This document shows, one piece after another, positions 49,370 through 58,252 of a stretch of 64,000 nucleotides of DNA. Where the stretch lies: assembly GCA_003281605.1 (NCBI GenBank), contig QCBM01000002.1, positions 124,001 to 188,000 of the forward strand, written 5' to 3'. This DNA comes from Prochlorococcus sp. AG-347-I06. Lineage in GTDB: Bacteria > Cyanobacteriota > Cyanobacteriia > PCC-6307 > Cyanobiaceae. Each line of letters opens with the position of its first letter. Within the stretch, counting starts at the first letter, position 1. The notes under the pieces are model-generated. The model did no database searches. It worked only from the letters and a program-made list of their open reading frames with translations, and had not been told where the DNA came from. A program made the translations under genes and the position numbers.

Positions 49370-50377
49370 TTGATTAAAACCAAGAATAAAAAAGATAAAT
49401 GGACTAAGTTAATTTGTGGTGCCAGTAATGAAGATATTGTTGCCATAGAAGATTTATGTGCAATTTATACTGCTGCTGGTGTCGACTACATAGATGTTGC
49501 AGCAGAAGAATCTATAGTTTATGCAGCAAAAAAAGGAATCGATTGGGCAAAAAAAGTCTTTAAAAACTCCCCTGGATTAATGATAAGTATTAGTGATGGT
49601 AATGATATCCACTTTCGAAAAGCAAAATTTGATCCTTTAAAATGTCCCCCCAGTTGTCCAAGACCATGCGAAAAAGTATGCCCCACCTTCGCAATTGATA
49701 ATTTCGGAATTGAAGAGAGTAAATGTTATGGATGCGGAAGATGTTTAAATAGTTGTCCTCTAAATCTAATTAGTGAATATGAATATAATTTGTCAAAAAA
49801 TGATTTAGCATCAACACTTCAAAAAATAAGGCCTAATGCAGTAGAAATTCATACAGAAATCAATCGCCTAGATTCTTTTACAAAAGTTGTAAGTATCCTT
49901 AAAAGTTCTGGAATGAAATTAGACAAGATATCTATCAGTTGTGGATTAAATCAATCTTTCAATAAAGCCCAAGAGCCCGAAGATCTTTTGAAAGCTCTTT
50001 GGGAAAGATATGAAATTCTGAATGAGCTAGATATTCCCCTTATTTGGCAACTAGATGGAAGGCCAATGTCTGGCGATCTTGCTCCTACAACAAGTAGAGA
50101 TGCTGTTAAGTTGTTTGAAAAAATCGGTTCAGATCTTCCACCAGGATTAATTCAATTAGCAGGAGGAACAAATGAAAAAACTTATGAATTGTTGAATTCA
50201 AACAATCTCCCAGATGGAATAGCATTTGGAAGTGCTGCAAGAAAAATTATGCAGCCCCTTATTGAATTTGCTCACAAAAATAACAAAAAACTCTCTGAGT
50301 ATCCTGAAATAATGGGTTTGGCGATCAAAAAAGCTCAGAAATTTCTAGAGCCATGGAAATCGAGCTCATTCAAATAA
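49370..50377 (+). CDS. ldpA: LdpA-like iron-sulfur protein
   Basis: 335 residues, TTG start. Two iron-sulfur motifs lie in the middle (CPPSCPRPCEKVCP, then CYGCGRCLNSCP). The N-terminal part has ICGASNEDIVAIEDLCAIYTAAGVDYIDVA and the rest is TIM-barrel-like. In Synechococcus elongatus LdpA adjusts the circadian period in response to redox; Prochlorococcus has a reduced clock, so the role here may differ. It is probably cotranscribed with ndhN, which also points to redox sensing. Confidence 0.88.
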   Translation: MIKTKNKKDKWTKLICGASNEDIVAIEDLCAIYTAAGVDYIDVAAEESIVYAAKKGIDWAKKVFKNSPGLMISISDGNDIHFRKAKFDPLKCPPSCPRPCEKVCPTFAIDNFGIEESKCYGCGRCLNSCPLNLISEYEYNLSKNDLASTLQKIRPNAVEIHTEINRLDSFTKVVSILKSSGMKLDKISISCGLNQSFNKAQEPEDLLKALWERYEILNELDIPLIWQLDGRPMSGDLAPTTSRDAVKLFEKIGSDLPPGLIQLAGGTNEKTYELLNSNNLPDGIAFGSAARKIMQPLIEFAHKNNKKLSEYPEIMGLAIKKAQKFLEPWKSSSFK

Positions 50378-50471
50378 TATTTTTATTTTTCAAAACTAGC
50401 GCGATGTTTATAAAAAATTTGTATTTTTTGGATAGAAAAAAATCTTTTCATGTATTAAAATGTTAATTCAA

Positions 50472-50543
50472 TGGGCCGTCGCCAAGTGGTAAGGCATCGG
50501 GTTTTGGTCTCGACATTCCTAGGTTCGAATCCTAGCGGCCCAG
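50472..50543 (+). tRNA. tRNA-Gln(UUG)
   Basis: 72 bases. The acceptor stem TGGGCCG pairs with CGGCCCA, discriminator G. The anticodon TTG lies in the GGTTTTGGTCTCG arm and the T-loop is GGTTCGAATCC. No CCA is encoded. The HAD gene follows 16 bases downstream on the same strand. Confidence 0.95.
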
Positions 50544-50559
50544 TTCTAATATTCAATTG

Positions 50560-51336
50560 GTGTCTTCTCAAAAAATTTTTCTATTTGATTTTGATGGAGT
50601 AATAGTTGATGGAATGCAAGAATATTGGCATAGCTCCTTGCTGGCCTGTGAAAGATATTTAAATTCACCCAACATCACTATTGATCAAAAACTTTATCAA
50701 GGAGTACCAATTTCTTTCAAAGAAATTAGGCCTTGGGTCAAATATGGTTGGGAAATGATTCTAATTGTTCACGAAATTATAAAAACAGAAAATCCATTAA
50801 AAAGTGATAATAAAGATGATTTCATTAATAATTATCATCAAAATTGCCAGAGGATATTAAATGAAAATTCCTGGATAGCAGAAGATATACAAAAAATGTT
50901 AGATAAGTCTCGCAATTACCAAATTGATAAAGATTTTAAATCGTGGGTAAATTTACATAAACCTTTTTTTGAAATTATAAATTTTATGAAAGAATTAAGC
51001 AAAAGAGGAATAAAAACTGGAGTTATAACAACTAAAGGTAAAATATTTGCAGAAAAAATTCTTAAACAATTAAATATTTTTCCAGAATTTATTTTTGGTT
51101 ATGAATCAGGAACAAAGATCAAAATAGCTGAAGAACTTACACAAACTTATGAAATTTTAGGCTTTATAGAAGATAGGAAGAAAACTCTAATCGATATTAA
51201 ACAAAATTCAGAAACTTGTCACATTCCATGCTTCCTAGCTGATTGGGGATATTTGAAAGAATCAGATAAAAATAAGTTAGGTAATGAAATCAAATTATTA
51301 AAATTAGGAAACCTTGGAGAATTAGTTGCAATTTAA
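50560..51336 (+). CDS. HAD-superfamily hydrolase
   Basis: 258 residues from the GTG start; a TTG one codon upstream is also possible. HAD motif I is FDFDGVIVDGMQ near the N-terminus. A long helical cap follows, then motif II-type TGVITTKGKIFAEKIL and a motif IV-like GFIEDRKKTLIDI. The substrate is unknown. It differs clearly from the HAD protein at 29.7-30.5 kb. It begins 16 bases after tRNA-Gln and may share its transcript. Confidence 0.82.
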   Translation: MSSQKIFLFDFDGVIVDGMQEYWHSSLLACERYLNSPNITIDQKLYQGVPISFKEIRPWVKYGWEMILIVHEIIKTENPLKSDNKDDFINNYHQNCQRILNENSWIAEDIQKMLDKSRNYQIDKDFKSWVNLHKPFFEIINFMKELSKRGIKTGVITTKGKIFAEKILKQLNIFPEFIFGYESGTKIKIAEELTQTYEILGFIEDRKKTLIDIKQNSETCHIPCFLADWGYLKESDKNKLGNEIKLLKLGNLGELVAI

Positions 51337-51350
51337 AGATAATCAGCTAG

Positions 51351-51364
51351 AGTACAGATGTACT
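51351..51364. promoter_or_regulatory. LexA (SOS) box upstream of recA
   Basis: AGTACAGATGTACT matches the cyanobacterial LexA consensus AGTAC-WNW-TGTACT at every position. It is 85 bases before the recA ATG and overlaps a TATAGT -10 candidate at 51364-51369, the right place to block recA transcription until DNA damage. Confidence 0.85.
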
Positions 51365-51448
51365 ATAGTTTGTATTTATGAAGTTTGGTTTAAAAAAAAA
51401 TTTCCAAATTTAGAATAATTACAAGAACTTTAACCGATAAATCAAACA

Positions 51449-52546
51449 ATGAGCCTTGAAGAAAAGAAAAAAACTGAATCAAAAGAAAAAGACAAGGCAT
51501 TAAGTCTTGTCTTAGGTCAAATAGAAAGAAATTTTGGACGAGGTTCAATAATGAGACTTGGTGACGCCTCAAGAATGAAAGTAGAAACAATATCTACTGG
51601 AGCGCTCACCTTAGATTTAGCATTAGGAGGAGGCTATCCAAAAGGAAGAGTAGTAGAAGTTTACGGACCAGAAAGTTCAGGAAAAACTACATTAACGCTT
51701 CACGCGATTGCGGAAGTCCAAAAAAATGGAGGAGTAGCTGCATTTGTAGATGCTGAGCATGCACTCGATCCAGTTTATGCGGCCTCTTTAGGTGTTGATG
51801 TTGAAAATTTGTTAGTTTCACAGCCAGATACTGGTGAAATGGCGCTAGAAATAGTTGACCAACTTATAAGATCGAGTGCGGTAGATCTTGTAGTTGTTGA
51901 CTCGGTCGCAGCACTAACCCCAAGAGCCGAAATAGAAGGAGAGATGGGAGATCACGTAATTGGAAGCCAAGCAAGGCTAATGAGCCAAGCAATGAGGAAA
52001 ATAACAGGAAATATTGGCAAATCTGGATGTACGGTAATATTCCTGAATCAATTACGCCTAAAAATTGGCGTTACATACGGCAATCCAGAAACAACCACAG
52101 GAGGTAATGCATTAAAATTTTACGCCTCAGTAAGACTTGATATCAGAAGAATTCAAACTCTTAAAAGAGGTACTGAGGAATATGGCATAAGAGCAAAGGT
52201 GAAAGTAGCAAAAAACAAAGTTGCACCACCATTTAGAATTGCAGAATTTGATATTCTCTTTGGGAAAGGTATTAGTACAACAGGATGCTTATTAGATTTA
52301 GCAGAAGAGACTAATATCATCATAAGGAGAGGTGCTTGGTATAGTTATGAAGGAGAAAATATTGGACAAGGAAGAGATAATACAATTATTTGGCTTGATC
52401 AAAACTTAGAAATCAGGAATAAAGTAGAATCTATGGTTAAAGAGAAATTAACAGAAGGGACTGAAGTCAGTTCTAATTCAATGAAAGCATTAAATAGCAA
52501 TCCTGCTAATACAATCGCTGTTAATGATATAAAAACAGTAGCTTAG
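51449..52546 (+). CDS. recA: Recombinase A
   Basis: 365 residues. Walker A is [10 protein letters not shown] near residue 72. Also seen are the Walker B strand [11 protein letters not shown], the L2 loop [17 protein letters not shown], and a C-terminal Ser/Asn-rich tail. It performs strand exchange and, as an activated filament, triggers LexA cleavage. A perfect LexA box lies upstream, so SOS control is expected. Confidence 0.98.
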   Translation: MSLEEKKKTESKEKDKALSLVLGQIERNFGRGSIMRLGDASRMKVETISTGALTLDLALGGGYPKGRVVEVYGPESSGKTTLTLHAIAEVQKNGGVAAFVDAEHALDPVYAASLGVDVENLLVSQPDTGEMALEIVDQLIRSSAVDLVVVDSVAALTPRAEIEGEMGDHVIGSQARLMSQAMRKITGNIGKSGCTVIFLNQLRLKIGVTYGNPETTTGGNALKFYASVRLDIRRIQTLKRGTEEYGIRAKVKVAKNKVAPPFRIAEFDILFGKGISTTGCLLDLAEETNIIIRRGAWYSYEGENIGQGRDNTIIWLDQNLEIRNKVESMVKEKLTEGTEVSSNSMKALNSNPANTIAVNDIKTVA

Positions 52547-52548
52547 AT

Positions 52549-52794
52549 TTATAAAGAATCAGCTAAAGTCCACCACCCAGCAGCAGGTCCTATAAATCTC
52601 ACTACAATCCATAAGATTACTAACCCTCCGATTCCAAACCAACTGGCCTTAATACTTAATTTAATTAGGTTATCTCTTTGATTTATTGTAAAGGGAAGCC
52701 ATTCATACAATCTTGGAGACTCATCAATTTTAGTTTTAGTATTATTTTTTTTTGGAGGTAAACCAAGTGTTTTACGTCTTTTTGCTTCTCCCAT
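52549..52794 (-). CDS. DUF2839-like small membrane protein
   Basis: 81 residues. The N-terminus MGEAKRRKTLGLPPK is the hallmark of this cyanobacterial family. One membrane span (ASWFGIGGLVILWIVVRFI) precedes a short GPAAGWWTLADSL tail. Function is unknown. It converges with recA, 2 bases apart, and lies 28 bases downstream of the DinG-like gene on the same strand. Confidence 0.85.
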   Translation of the reverse strand: MGEAKRRKTLGLPPKKNNTKTKIDESPRLYEWLPFTINQRDNLIKLSIKASWFGIGGLVILWIVVRFIGPAAGWWTLADSL

Positions 52795-52822
52795 ATTTCT
52801 TTAGTTATTTACAAAACATAAA

Positions 52823-54271
52823 CTAATCAAAAGGTAGCATATAGTTAATTTGTTTTGAGGGTTGAATGTTTTGCAAAAGTAATCTTCCCCAGTTTCTTTT
52901 ATTTGCTCTTCCATCTAAAATTATTAACTTACCTGAATTTCTTCTTAAAGGAGAAATAGATCTTTCAAGTTTAATTCTAGCTTGAGGAAGAAAGAAGTCT
53001 CTAAACCAATCTTGAGAAAGCTTCTTTTTATGAGAGACAGTAATTGCATTAATGGGTTCTGACATATTCGGTATCGGAAGTAAAGGTATGATAATTTGTT
53101 CTGGAATTTGAATTAAATAAGAATTCATAATCCACCAATCAAAACTAGAGCAAAGGATTTCATTTTTACCTGAGGGAATTGTCTCTAGCAATACTCTCTT
53201 CCCGTAAGTAGAAGCTAATTCTGTAGCAAGATTAGTTTTTAAATCAATATCATCAGACAACACTAAAGTTAAACCCTTCCTAAAAAGTATTAACTTTTTG
53301 CATTTGTCCAAGATTGAATTGGTAAAAAGAGGATTATTAGGAAGCAACTGTTTAGAGGGTATATATAAAGAAATCTTTTTCTCTTCAAAATTACTCTTAA
53401 AATTAATAACCAAGTCAATATCTAAACTATGCTTTTTAAAATACATTTGGAAAAAATTATCTTTTCTCAATGCTGATAAAAAAACAAATTTATTATTTGA
53501 AAAAAATTCCTTAATTTGAAAAAGTTCATCTATTGGCTGTAAATACAAATTCCAATCTAAATTTGTATCGTTTAACTTTACCCAACATGCCCAGCCTTGA
53601 GATAATGCTTTGTTAACGCTTAAAAATTTGTCAGAAAAAAAAGAATTTTCATGAAAAAAATTTGATAAGTAACTAATTTCTTTCTGATCTAAATTGATAT
53701 AACTATTTCCTAAGACCTTTCTCAAGAAAAACTTTTTCTTCAACGAATCATATACTTTTATAAATTTTTGATTGATTAATTCAAATTCTTTAAGATTTTT
53801 TGTCCAATCCTTTTTAAGTAAAGAAATCCTAAAATGATTTTTTAAATCCTGTTTTATATCCTCAATTCCTGAATAAACTATTCGATGATTTCTAAGATTA
53901 CGAGAATTAGGATCATTAAGAAAATTTTGGATAGTTATCAAGTGAACATGATGATTTGCAAAAATAAATTGATCATTTTTCAAAATAAAATTAAAACCTA
54001 GATTTTTCAATGAATCAATCTGAAATTGGCTTATAAATTGGATTTTTTCTTTAGATAAAATAAAAGTTGAATCCTCTTCCTTTAAAAATAAAGAAATCAA
54101 GATTGGAGGTAACCAATCATAGCTAGAGAAAATTTCTGAATTAATTAGATAGGTAGAATCATTTTCAATACATTTGGAAACTATCCTCCCAAAAGAATAT
54201 ATATGCTCCCAATTAATACTTTGATCTCTCAAAAAATTTTTCAAATATTGATGACTTAAAATTTCAAGCAT
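52823..54271 (-). CDS. Degenerate DinG/XPD-type helicase-like protein
   Basis: 482 residues, no recognised Walker A (GKT/S) in the N-terminal half. The C-terminal 70 residues resemble the helicase C-terminal domain of DinG: FFLPQARIKLERSISPLRR, where active enzymes have a Q..GR.IR arginine-finger motif, then GKLIILDGRANKRNWGRLLLQNI. VLSDDIDLKTNLATELA may correspond to an earlier strand. The middle is Lys/Phe/Asn-rich and poorly conserved-looking. It is likely an ATPase-dead remnant or a repurposed structural protein, encoded between DUF2839 and divergent tyrA. The family call is tentative. Confidence 0.5.
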   Translation of the reverse strand: MLEILSHQYLKNFLRDQSINWEHIYSFGRIVSKCIENDSTYLINSEIFSSYDWLPPILISLFLKEEDSTFILSKEKIQFISQFQIDSLKNLGFNFILKNDQFIFANHHVHLITIQNFLNDPNSRNLRNHRIVYSGIEDIKQDLKNHFRISLLKKDWTKNLKEFELINQKFIKVYDSLKKKFFLRKVLGNSYINLDQKEISYLSNFFHENSFFSDKFLSVNKALSQGWACWVKLNDTNLDWNLYLQPIDELFQIKEFFSNNKFVFLSALRKDNFFQMYFKKHSLDIDLVINFKSNFEEKKISLYIPSKQLLPNNPLFTNSILDKCKKLILFRKGLTLVLSDDIDLKTNLATELASTYGKRVLLETIPSGKNEILCSSFDWWIMNSYLIQIPEQIIIPLLPIPNMSEPINAITVSHKKKLSQDWFRDFFLPQARIKLERSISPLRRNSGKLIILDGRANKRNWGRLLLQNIQPSKQINYMLPFD

Positions 54272-54367
54272 TTATAATTAATTTAATTTTAAAAAACATG
54301 CAAAATTTATGAACCTAATATACAAACAATTGGTATCAATAAAAGAGAGTCTTGAATTAATTAATTT

Positions 54368-55207
54368 ATGAAAATTGGAATAGTCGGATTAGGATTAATT
54401 GGTGGTTCTTTAGGATTAAAACTCCAAAGTCTAAATCATACAATTTATGGAATAGCAAATAATGAATTTAATGAAAAAAAAGCTAAGGATAAAAAACTTG
54501 CAAATTTTGTTAGCTGTGATCTGAGCTTATTAAAAAAATGTGAGTTAATAATTTTGGCATTGCCTATCAAAGATTTGATCAGTCCGTCGCAACAATTAGT
54601 AGCATCAATACCTCAGGAAACAATACTAACTGATGTAGGGTCTGTAAAAGAACCAATTGTAAATACATGGGAAAATTCACATCCTCTATTTATTGGATCT
54701 CATCCAATGGCAGGCACAGAAAAAAAAGGAGTTGATTCAGGTTTTGAAGGTCTTTTTAAACATGCAAAATGGATTATTACCCCAACACAAAATAGTGATT
54801 TAAATTCAGTCAAAACTATTTCCAAGCTCATAAAATCAATGGATTGTGAAATTTGCCAAGCTTCGCCAAAAGAGCATGATGAAGCGGTATCTCTAATTTC
54901 TCATTTGCCTATATTTTTAGCTTCTGCTCTCATAGAAACTGCGCAAACAAAAAATAATCAATCTTTATTAGATCTCTCGCAAAAATTAGCTGCTACAGGA
55001 TTTGCTGACACTTCGAGAGTTGGCGGAGGCAATGAACAACTAGGCCTAGATTTAGCTATTAATAATCAGATTAATGTTTTAAATTCCATAAATAATTTTA
55101 AAAATAAGCTGAATATATTGGAATCTCTTATTAAAGAAAAAAATTGGGATTTACTTTCTAAAAAACTTGCTGAAGCAAAAGAAAACAGAAAAAATTTTAT
55201 AAACTAA
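54368..55207 (+). CDS. tyrA: Prephenate/arogenate dehydrogenase
   Basis: 279 residues. The Rossmann motif GIVGLGLIGGSLG opens the chain. SHPMAGTEKKG and SLISHLPIFLASALIETA are TyrA motifs, and GFADTSRVGGGNEQLG is near the C-terminus. In cyanobacteria this enzyme usually uses arogenate and NADP to make tyrosine. No ACT domain is present. The last 11 bases overlap the convergent CrtD-like gene. Confidence 0.94.
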   Translation: MKIGIVGLGLIGGSLGLKLQSLNHTIYGIANNEFNEKKAKDKKLANFVSCDLSLLKKCELIILALPIKDLISPSQQLVASIPQETILTDVGSVKEPIVNTWENSHPLFIGSHPMAGTEKKGVDSGFEGLFKHAKWIITPTQNSDLNSVKTISKLIKSMDCEICQASPKEHDEAVSLISHLPIFLASALIETAQTKNNQSLLDLSQKLAATGFADTSRVGGGNEQLGLDLAINNQINVLNSINNFKNKLNILESLIKEKNWDLLSKKLAEAKENRKNFIN

Positions 55208-56702
55208 AATTTTCTATACCTTTGGAAGCTAAAATTTGCCTTGAAACCATTAATGCAGACTGACTAACACCTGCAGTCCCCTCTCCTGGATAAATCGAAT
55301 CTCCACATAACCATAAACCTTCAAAAGGTGTCCTACTTGATAATCCAAATAAACCAAAAATATCTGGATTTTGACCGAGCCCGCCTACTATTCCATTAGG
55401 TCTTTTTGTCCATTTTTCAAAGCCCAATGGAGTTGCTAATTCTCTATGTAGCCATTTTTCAGGATCAATATCAAATTGACTTTCCAATTCAAGGGATATT
55501 TTTTTCATGAAACCATTTTTTTTCTTTAAGTAAGTTTGTTTATCTAGATCAAACCAATCTTTAGTTTTGGTAAAGATACTGGCAATTAAAGTAACCTCAC
55601 CTTTTGGCGCTCTTCCATCACCATCATCACTAATTGATACAAATAACGAACAAAATTCTTTTGAAACAAATTGATAATGATTGGAGAATGTTTTTTTAAT
55701 ATGTTCCTTTTTTAATGCTGAATAAAAAACTACGGCTCCACTTGGATCAGGCAAATTATTAAGTCGATTTTTATAATTTTTTTTTCTTTCTAAAGGATCT
55801 TTCAAATGCTTGAGCAAAGATTGTGGAGGTGCGGTATAAATTACATCTTTTGCTTTATAAATAAATGATTTTTTTTTCGAATTAGCAGATAGTTGCCAAC
55901 ACATATTTACGTCGTCAAAAGTTATAGAATTAACTTCTTGTCCAAAAATTAAATTAACTCCAGTTTTAATTAATGAACTTTCTAATGATTCACTTAAAGA
56001 CTGCATAGATTTTTTAAGATGCCACAGACCATGTGGCTGTTGACACATCTGAAGAACAGTAGATCCATATAATGCTGCAGTACTATAAACGTCCTCTTGA
56101 GAATAAAGTTTTAGTTGAAGATTTAAAAATTTAATCAAGCGCTCATTCTTGGATAATCCACATATCCGCAATAGATCAAAAATAGTAGATTTAAGTAAGA
56201 TACCTGTGACAAGGTTTGAAGGTACTAGTGCTTTGAGAAGTTGAGAAAAATCCCAAAAATTACTTATTGGTAATACAGGATTATTATTAGCAAATATCCA
56301 ATTACTTTCATGTATTAGGGTACAAAGCTTCCAAAATCTTTGACTCCCAGGAAACTGCATTTCTCGTTCAGCAATCCATTTACTTTTTTCATGCCAAATA
56401 TGTATAGGATTACCACCATCATTTAAATCAACAATGCAAGCAGGGTCTAAAATTGTGGCTGCTGGGGATGGAATATCTAAAAAATCAAAAATTCTAGAAT
56501 GTATTCCTCCCTTCTCTAAACCAGCAACCTGAGTTGCGCCAACATCGAAAGTATAATTCTTTCTTTTAAAAGTACCGGCGCATCCTCCGGCTTGAGTATG
56601 AGATTCGATTAAAGTCACTGATAAGCCTTGTTTTGATAAAATCGCTGCAGAAGTTAGTCCTGCTATACCGGCGCCTACAACAATAACTTCAGACTTTTTC
56701 AT
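55197..56702 (-). CDS. crtD: CrtI-family carotenoid desaturase, CrtD-like
   Basis: 501 residues. The FAD-binding motif VIVVGAGIAGLTSAAILSKQG is at the N-terminus, followed by GGCAGTFKRKNYTFDVGATQV. The C-terminal FAD motif LWLCGDSIYPGEGTAGVSQSAL is typical of CrtI-type desaturases and CrtISO. It is the type of protein labelled C-3',4' desaturase (CrtD) in cyanobacteria, but a CrtH-like carotene isomerase cannot be excluded by eye. The true substrate is unclear, because Prochlorococcus is not known for myxol glycosides. It is divergent from the fructosamine-kinase gene with 4 bases between starts. Confidence 0.62.
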   Translation of the reverse strand: MKKSEVIVVGAGIAGLTSAAILSKQGLSVTLIESHTQAGGCAGTFKRKNYTFDVGATQVAGLEKGGIHSRIFDFLDIPSPAATILDPACIVDLNDGGNPIHIWHEKSKWIAEREMQFPGSQRFWKLCTLIHESNWIFANNNPVLPISNFWDFSQLLKALVPSNLVTGILLKSTIFDLLRICGLSKNERLIKFLNLQLKLYSQEDVYSTAALYGSTVLQMCQQPHGLWHLKKSMQSLSESLESSLIKTGVNLIFGQEVNSITFDDVNMCWQLSANSKKKSFIYKAKDVIYTAPPQSLLKHLKDPLERKKNYKNRLNNLPDPSGAVVFYSALKKEHIKKTFSNHYQFVSKEFCSLFVSISDDGDGRAPKGEVTLIASIFTKTKDWFDLDKQTYLKKKNGFMKKISLELESQFDIDPEKWLHRELATPLGFEKWTKRPNGIVGGLGQNPDIFGLFGLSSRTPFEGLWLCGDSIYPGEGTAGVSQSALMVSRQILASKGIENFSL

Positions 56703-56706
56703 TAAA

Positions 56707-57585
56707 ATGCAAAAATTATCTCCTATTGAAATTAACGAAATTTGTGAAGAATTAGGTGAAACCTATCCAAAAAGTATTGAACAAGTACATGGTGGCGATA
56801 TTCATAATGCATGGCGAATAGAATTCTCAAACAAAAAGTTATTCCTTAAAAGAAATATTAGAAACAAAAAATTTCTTGAATTTGAAAAATATTGTCTCCA
56901 CAATTTGAGGAAATATATTAATCAAGAAAACTTAGTTATTCCTGAAGTTATTGCATATAAAAATATAAAAAATATAGAGATTCTTTTAATTGAATGGATA
57001 GATATGGATAACTTTGACCAAAAAAAACTTGGAAAAGGTTTAGGTGAGTTGCACTTGAAATCAGCTGAATCTAACCCCAAAATGTTTGGGTTTCCAGTTG
57101 AGGGTTTTATCGGAACAAAAGATCAGAAAAAAGGCTTGGAAGATAATTGGATAGATTGTTTTTTAAACTTAAGGATAATACCTCAATTATTAAGTCTTAA
57201 ATCGAGAATTTTAGATAAAGAAATTATGAATAAAGTTAAAGAAAAAATTAAATCAGAATTGCTGACTCACAAACCAATAAATGCTCTAGTTCATGGTGAT
57301 TTATGGTCAGGAAATGCAGGAATTGACAAAAATGGAAGAGGGGTTATTTTTGACCCTGCATCTTGGTGGGCAGATAATGAAGTAGATATAGCTATGACAA
57401 AACTATTTGGAGGTTTTAGAAAAGAATTTTATGAAGAATACCATAAAATTTTTCCTAGAAAAAACGGATTTGAAAAAAGAATTATTATTTATAATTTTTA
57501 TCACATATTGAATCACGCCAATATGTTTGGAGGAGGTTACTTAAACCAAGTTGAAGATTACGTAAAAGCTATTCTTAATATGTAA
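56707..57585 (+). CDS. Fructosamine/ketosamine-3-kinase family protein
   Basis: 292 residues, APH-like kinase fold. Visible are VHGGDIHNAWRI near residue 28, the catalytic loop NALVHGDLWSGNAG (Brenner-type HGD), and the metal aspartate in VIFDPASWWADNEVDIAM. Family members phosphorylate glycated lysines or related sugars so that they can be removed (protein deglycation). It sits divergently 4 bases from crtD and converges with the CAAD gene, 7 bases apart. Confidence 0.9.
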   Translation: MQKLSPIEINEICEELGETYPKSIEQVHGGDIHNAWRIEFSNKKLFLKRNIRNKKFLEFEKYCLHNLRKYINQENLVIPEVIAYKNIKNIEILLIEWIDMDNFDQKKLGKGLGELHLKSAESNPKMFGFPVEGFIGTKDQKKGLEDNWIDCFLNLRIIPQLLSLKSRILDKEIMNKVKEKIKSELLTHKPINALVHGDLWSGNAGIDKNGRGVIFDPASWWADNEVDIAMTKLFGGFRKEFYEEYHKIFPRKNGFEKRIIIYNFYHILNHANMFGGGYLNQVEDYVKAILNM

Positions 57586-57592
57586 TCTTTAA

Positions 57593-57958
57593 CTACCCTA
57601 AATATGTCTTCTTAAGATTTTGTACCTTATCTAATACAGCTTCACGATTTTCACTGGTACGAAGATTTTGCCAGCTCCATTGACCAACAACAATGACCCC
57701 TAGCAGTTCTAGTAAACCAGGAAGAATTGGGAAAAAGTTTATCGTGTCAATGACAACTTTAATTATTATCTGAGCTATTACGACAACAGCAATTATGCCT
57801 GCCGCCTTGCCGTACTTGCCCATTTGAGTCCAATCAACATTACCAAGGGTTTCGTTGACTTTTCCCATAACGTCAGAGTACTTCTCTGAAAAACTTTTGG
57901 TTTCTGAGCTTGTATCGGAGCCGGAGTCTTGGTTTGACTCTGGGGTGTTATCACTCAT
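57593..57958 (-). CDS. CAAD-domain thylakoid protein (CURT1-like)
   Basis: 121 residues. An acidic, Ser-rich N-terminus of about 30 residues is followed by an amphipathic helix (SEKYSDVMGKVNETLGNV) and two membrane spans (AAGIIAVVVIAQIIIKVVID and FPILPGLLELLGVIVVGQW). The C-terminal helix NREAVLDKVQNLKKTYL ends it. This is the CAAD layout found in plant CURVATURE THYLAKOID1 and aminoacyl-tRNA-synthetase anchors. A role in membrane curvature or thylakoid organisation is inferred. Confidence 0.85.
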   Translation of the reverse strand: MSDNTPESNQDSGSDTSSETKSFSEKYSDVMGKVNETLGNVDWTQMGKYGKAAGIIAVVVIAQIIIKVVIDTINFFPILPGLLELLGVIVVGQWSWQNLRTSENREAVLDKVQNLKKTYLG

Positions 57959-58252
57959 GAATTCAGTAAACTTAATATATGAACCAGACAGTATCGGAAA
58001 AAACGTCTATTGACTACCTTTTTGTTGTGCAAAATTCCGAACCGAAACATTTTGTATTTTTTTAGAAGCGTTGGTATATATGCTTTCTGAAGATATTTAA
58101 ACTTAAAATTGATTTATAAAAACTTCACATTATGGTCTAGTTCTAACAAAAACATTAATTAATTAGAGTAATAAGAAGAATTTAAAAGTCTAAAATTTTT
58201 ATTTTAATTATTATATTTTCATAGTTTATCTCGCAAAAATTAAAGGATTTCA
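57959..58252. promoter_or_regulatory. Divergent spacer between CAAD gene and MoeZ-like gene
   Basis: 294 AT-rich bases holding both promoters. A 28-codon ATG frame at 57979-58065 has protein-like composition but no other support. AAAGGA lies shortly before the MoeZ-like ATG as a ribosome site. No long inverted repeats or tRNA were seen. Confidence 0.45.
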
